A stretch of 64,000 nt of DNA from Ruminococcus sp. (GTDB lineage: Bacteria; Bacillota; Clostridia; Oscillospirales; Ruminococcaceae). The notes below the pieces were generated by a model. It was given only the letters and a program-made list of their open reading frames with translations. It was not told the DNA's origin and did no database searches. Position 1 is the first letter of the stretch, and the number at the start of each line of letters is the position of its first letter. The position numbers were made by a program, and so were the translations under genes. Below are positions 63,180 to 64,000 of the stretch, piece by piece. The stretch covers positions 1-64,000 of the forward strand of contig NZ_JAHZAX010000006.1 in the NCBI RefSeq assembly GCF_019423705.1, in the 5' to 3' direction.

Positions 63180-64000
63180 TTATACACCCTTAATGTACTT
63201 GCCCTTTACCTCATCATAAGTCTTACAGAAGCGGTCGTGAGAAATGTTTCCGCCCCAGCTCATATTGTCATCGACCTGTGGATCCATAACATAGACCTGT
63301 CCGTTTATCGTTACTTCCACCCACATATGATAACCGTATCCACCGGCAGCCATTGCGGTCATACCGTCAACAGTCTTTGCGCTGTAACCGATGTAATTGA
63401 GCATTGCGGCATAAACGTAAGAATACTCCGTGCAAGTGCCGTAGCCCTCTTCAAGGACAGCTTGAACAGGCTTTGACCAGCCGCCGTAAGCATAATAAGT
63501 GTTCTTTATAAGATAATCATAGCAAGCCAGCGCCTTCTGATAGCCCGTCATATCGTCCGTGACGATCTTTGCAAGGTACTTTCTCAAGATCTTGTCCTCA
63601 TTGCCATTGAGTGTGGCATTTGGGACAAGCGCCGCTGAATTAAGTCTTGACTCAGGGGTCTTGCCATTGTCAACAGGCTTAACAGTCGTAGTTGTCGGCT
63701 TCTTTGTGGTAGTTGTTGGAGCAGAAGTCGTTGTCTGCTTTGGCGTTGTAGTTGTGGTCACAGAAGTCTTGACTGTTGTAGTTGTGGCAGAAGTCGTCTC
63801 CGAAGCCGAAGCCTTTGTTGTGGTGGTCGTCTTAGTAGTTGTGGTGGTCTCAGCAGATGTTGAAACAGTCTGCGAGGTCGTCTCCGCAGCAGTCTCGCTT
63901 GTTGCAGGAGCAGAAGTCGTAGTTGTCTCCGGCTCAGTCTCCGAAGGGGTCGTCTCGGCGGAAGTCGTAAGGCTTGTACGCTTTGTCTCGCCAACGTTTG
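63180..64000 (-). CDS. Thr-rich surface protein with transglutaminase-like domain (5' end beyond window)
   Basis: The frame is open from the stop at 63180 to the right edge, about 273 codons, so the N-terminus is missing. The visible first part (about 110 residues) is a Thr/Ser/Glu-rich, low-complexity linker typical of secreted Ruminococcus proteins. The C-terminal domain (about 150 residues) is transglutaminase-like, with the Cys in EEGYGTCTEYSYVYAAML, the His in YGYHMWVEV and the Asp in YVMDPQVDD. Such domains act as proteases or cross-linkers, or may be inactive. An extracellular location is inferred from the linker; no signal peptide can be seen in the part available. Confidence 0.85.
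   Translation of the reverse strand, partial: NVGETKRTSLTTSAETTPSETEPETTTTSAPATSETAAETTSQTVSTSAETTTTTKTTTTTKASASETTSATTTTVKTSVTTTTTPKQTTTSAPTTTTKKPTTTTVKPVDNGKTPESRLNSAALVPNATLNGNEDKILRKYLAKIVTDDMTGYQKALACYDYLIKNTYYAYGGWSKPVQAVLEEGYGTCTEYSYVYAAMLNYIGYSAKTVDGMTAMAAGGYGYHMWVEVTINGQVYVMDPQVDDNMSWGGNISHDRFCKTYDEVKGKYIKGV

Noticed and set aside
63758..63994. Arg/Leu-rich frame near the right edge
   Set aside because: It is an out-of-frame reading of the Thr-rich linker of the transglutaminase-like protein.

Overview
The window looks like a chromosomal segment of a Gram-positive Clostridia member, most likely Ruminococcus or a close Oscillospiraceae relative. The grounds are Bacillus/Clostridium-type gene orders (miaB-ymcA-like-mutS-mutL; pyrH-frr-uppS-cdsA-dxr-rseP-ispG-polC), a PolC-type replicase, short HisG with HisZ, a leucine T-box, near-consensus sigma-A promoters (TTGACA-17-TATAAT) and AGGAGG-type ribosome sites. 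The genus is an inference. I see no prophage, insertion sequence, CRISPR array or rRNA operon. The region is mostly housekeeping, with interest in its intergenic RNA, dispersed repeats and a few odd proteins.

Layout. 1-7.1 kb (minus): mismatch repair mutL (cut by the window edge) and mutS, a frameshifted TIGR04076-type gene, a YlbF/YmcA-family protein and miaB. 7.2-8.0 kb: a cysteine-rich protein of unknown function. 8.2-14.4 kb: histidine operon hisZ-G-D-B-H-F-[SdpI-like]-I-E, with no hisA or hisC. 14.8-25.9 kb: the pyrH-to-polC operon for UMP kinase, ribosome recycling, polyprenyl and phospholipid precursors, the MEP pathway, site-2 protease and replicase. 26.1-30.1 kb: gpsA-plsY-der, then DUF177-rpmF. 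30.2-35.5 kb: a small P-loop protein, pgi, a secreted D,D-carboxypeptidase-like protein that has lost all three catalytic motifs, and glgB. 35.6-36.3 kb (plus): a TetR regulator behind three 29-bp iterons. 36.6-41.5 kb (minus): YfhO-type membrane protein, membrane-anchored PIG-L deacetylase and galT.

42-51.4 kb (mostly plus): T-box-controlled leuA, polyphosphate kinase with an unusual C-terminal tail, tag (minus), a GT-C-like membrane protein overlapping a TtcA-family thiolase, tRNA-Thr(GGU), a CYTH protein and an orphan amino-acid-binding lipoprotein. 51.7-64 kb (minus): gltD-gltB with a structured leader, M15 peptidase, L,D-transpeptidase, XRE-cupin regulator, dinB with two LexA-like boxes, and a Thr-rich surface protein with a transglutaminase-like domain that runs off the right edge.

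At least eleven copies of a palindromic repeat family (ends like CCAACGGG or ATGGGACG and CCCCTACAAAT, with exchangeable stems) sit only between genes, several inside operons. One of them doubles as the glgB terminator. Two intergenic loci have a promoter and a terminator but no gene and are candidate small RNAs (about 60.6-60.7 kb minus; about 61.67-61.73 kb plus). The pgi and gltB leaders are also strongly structured.
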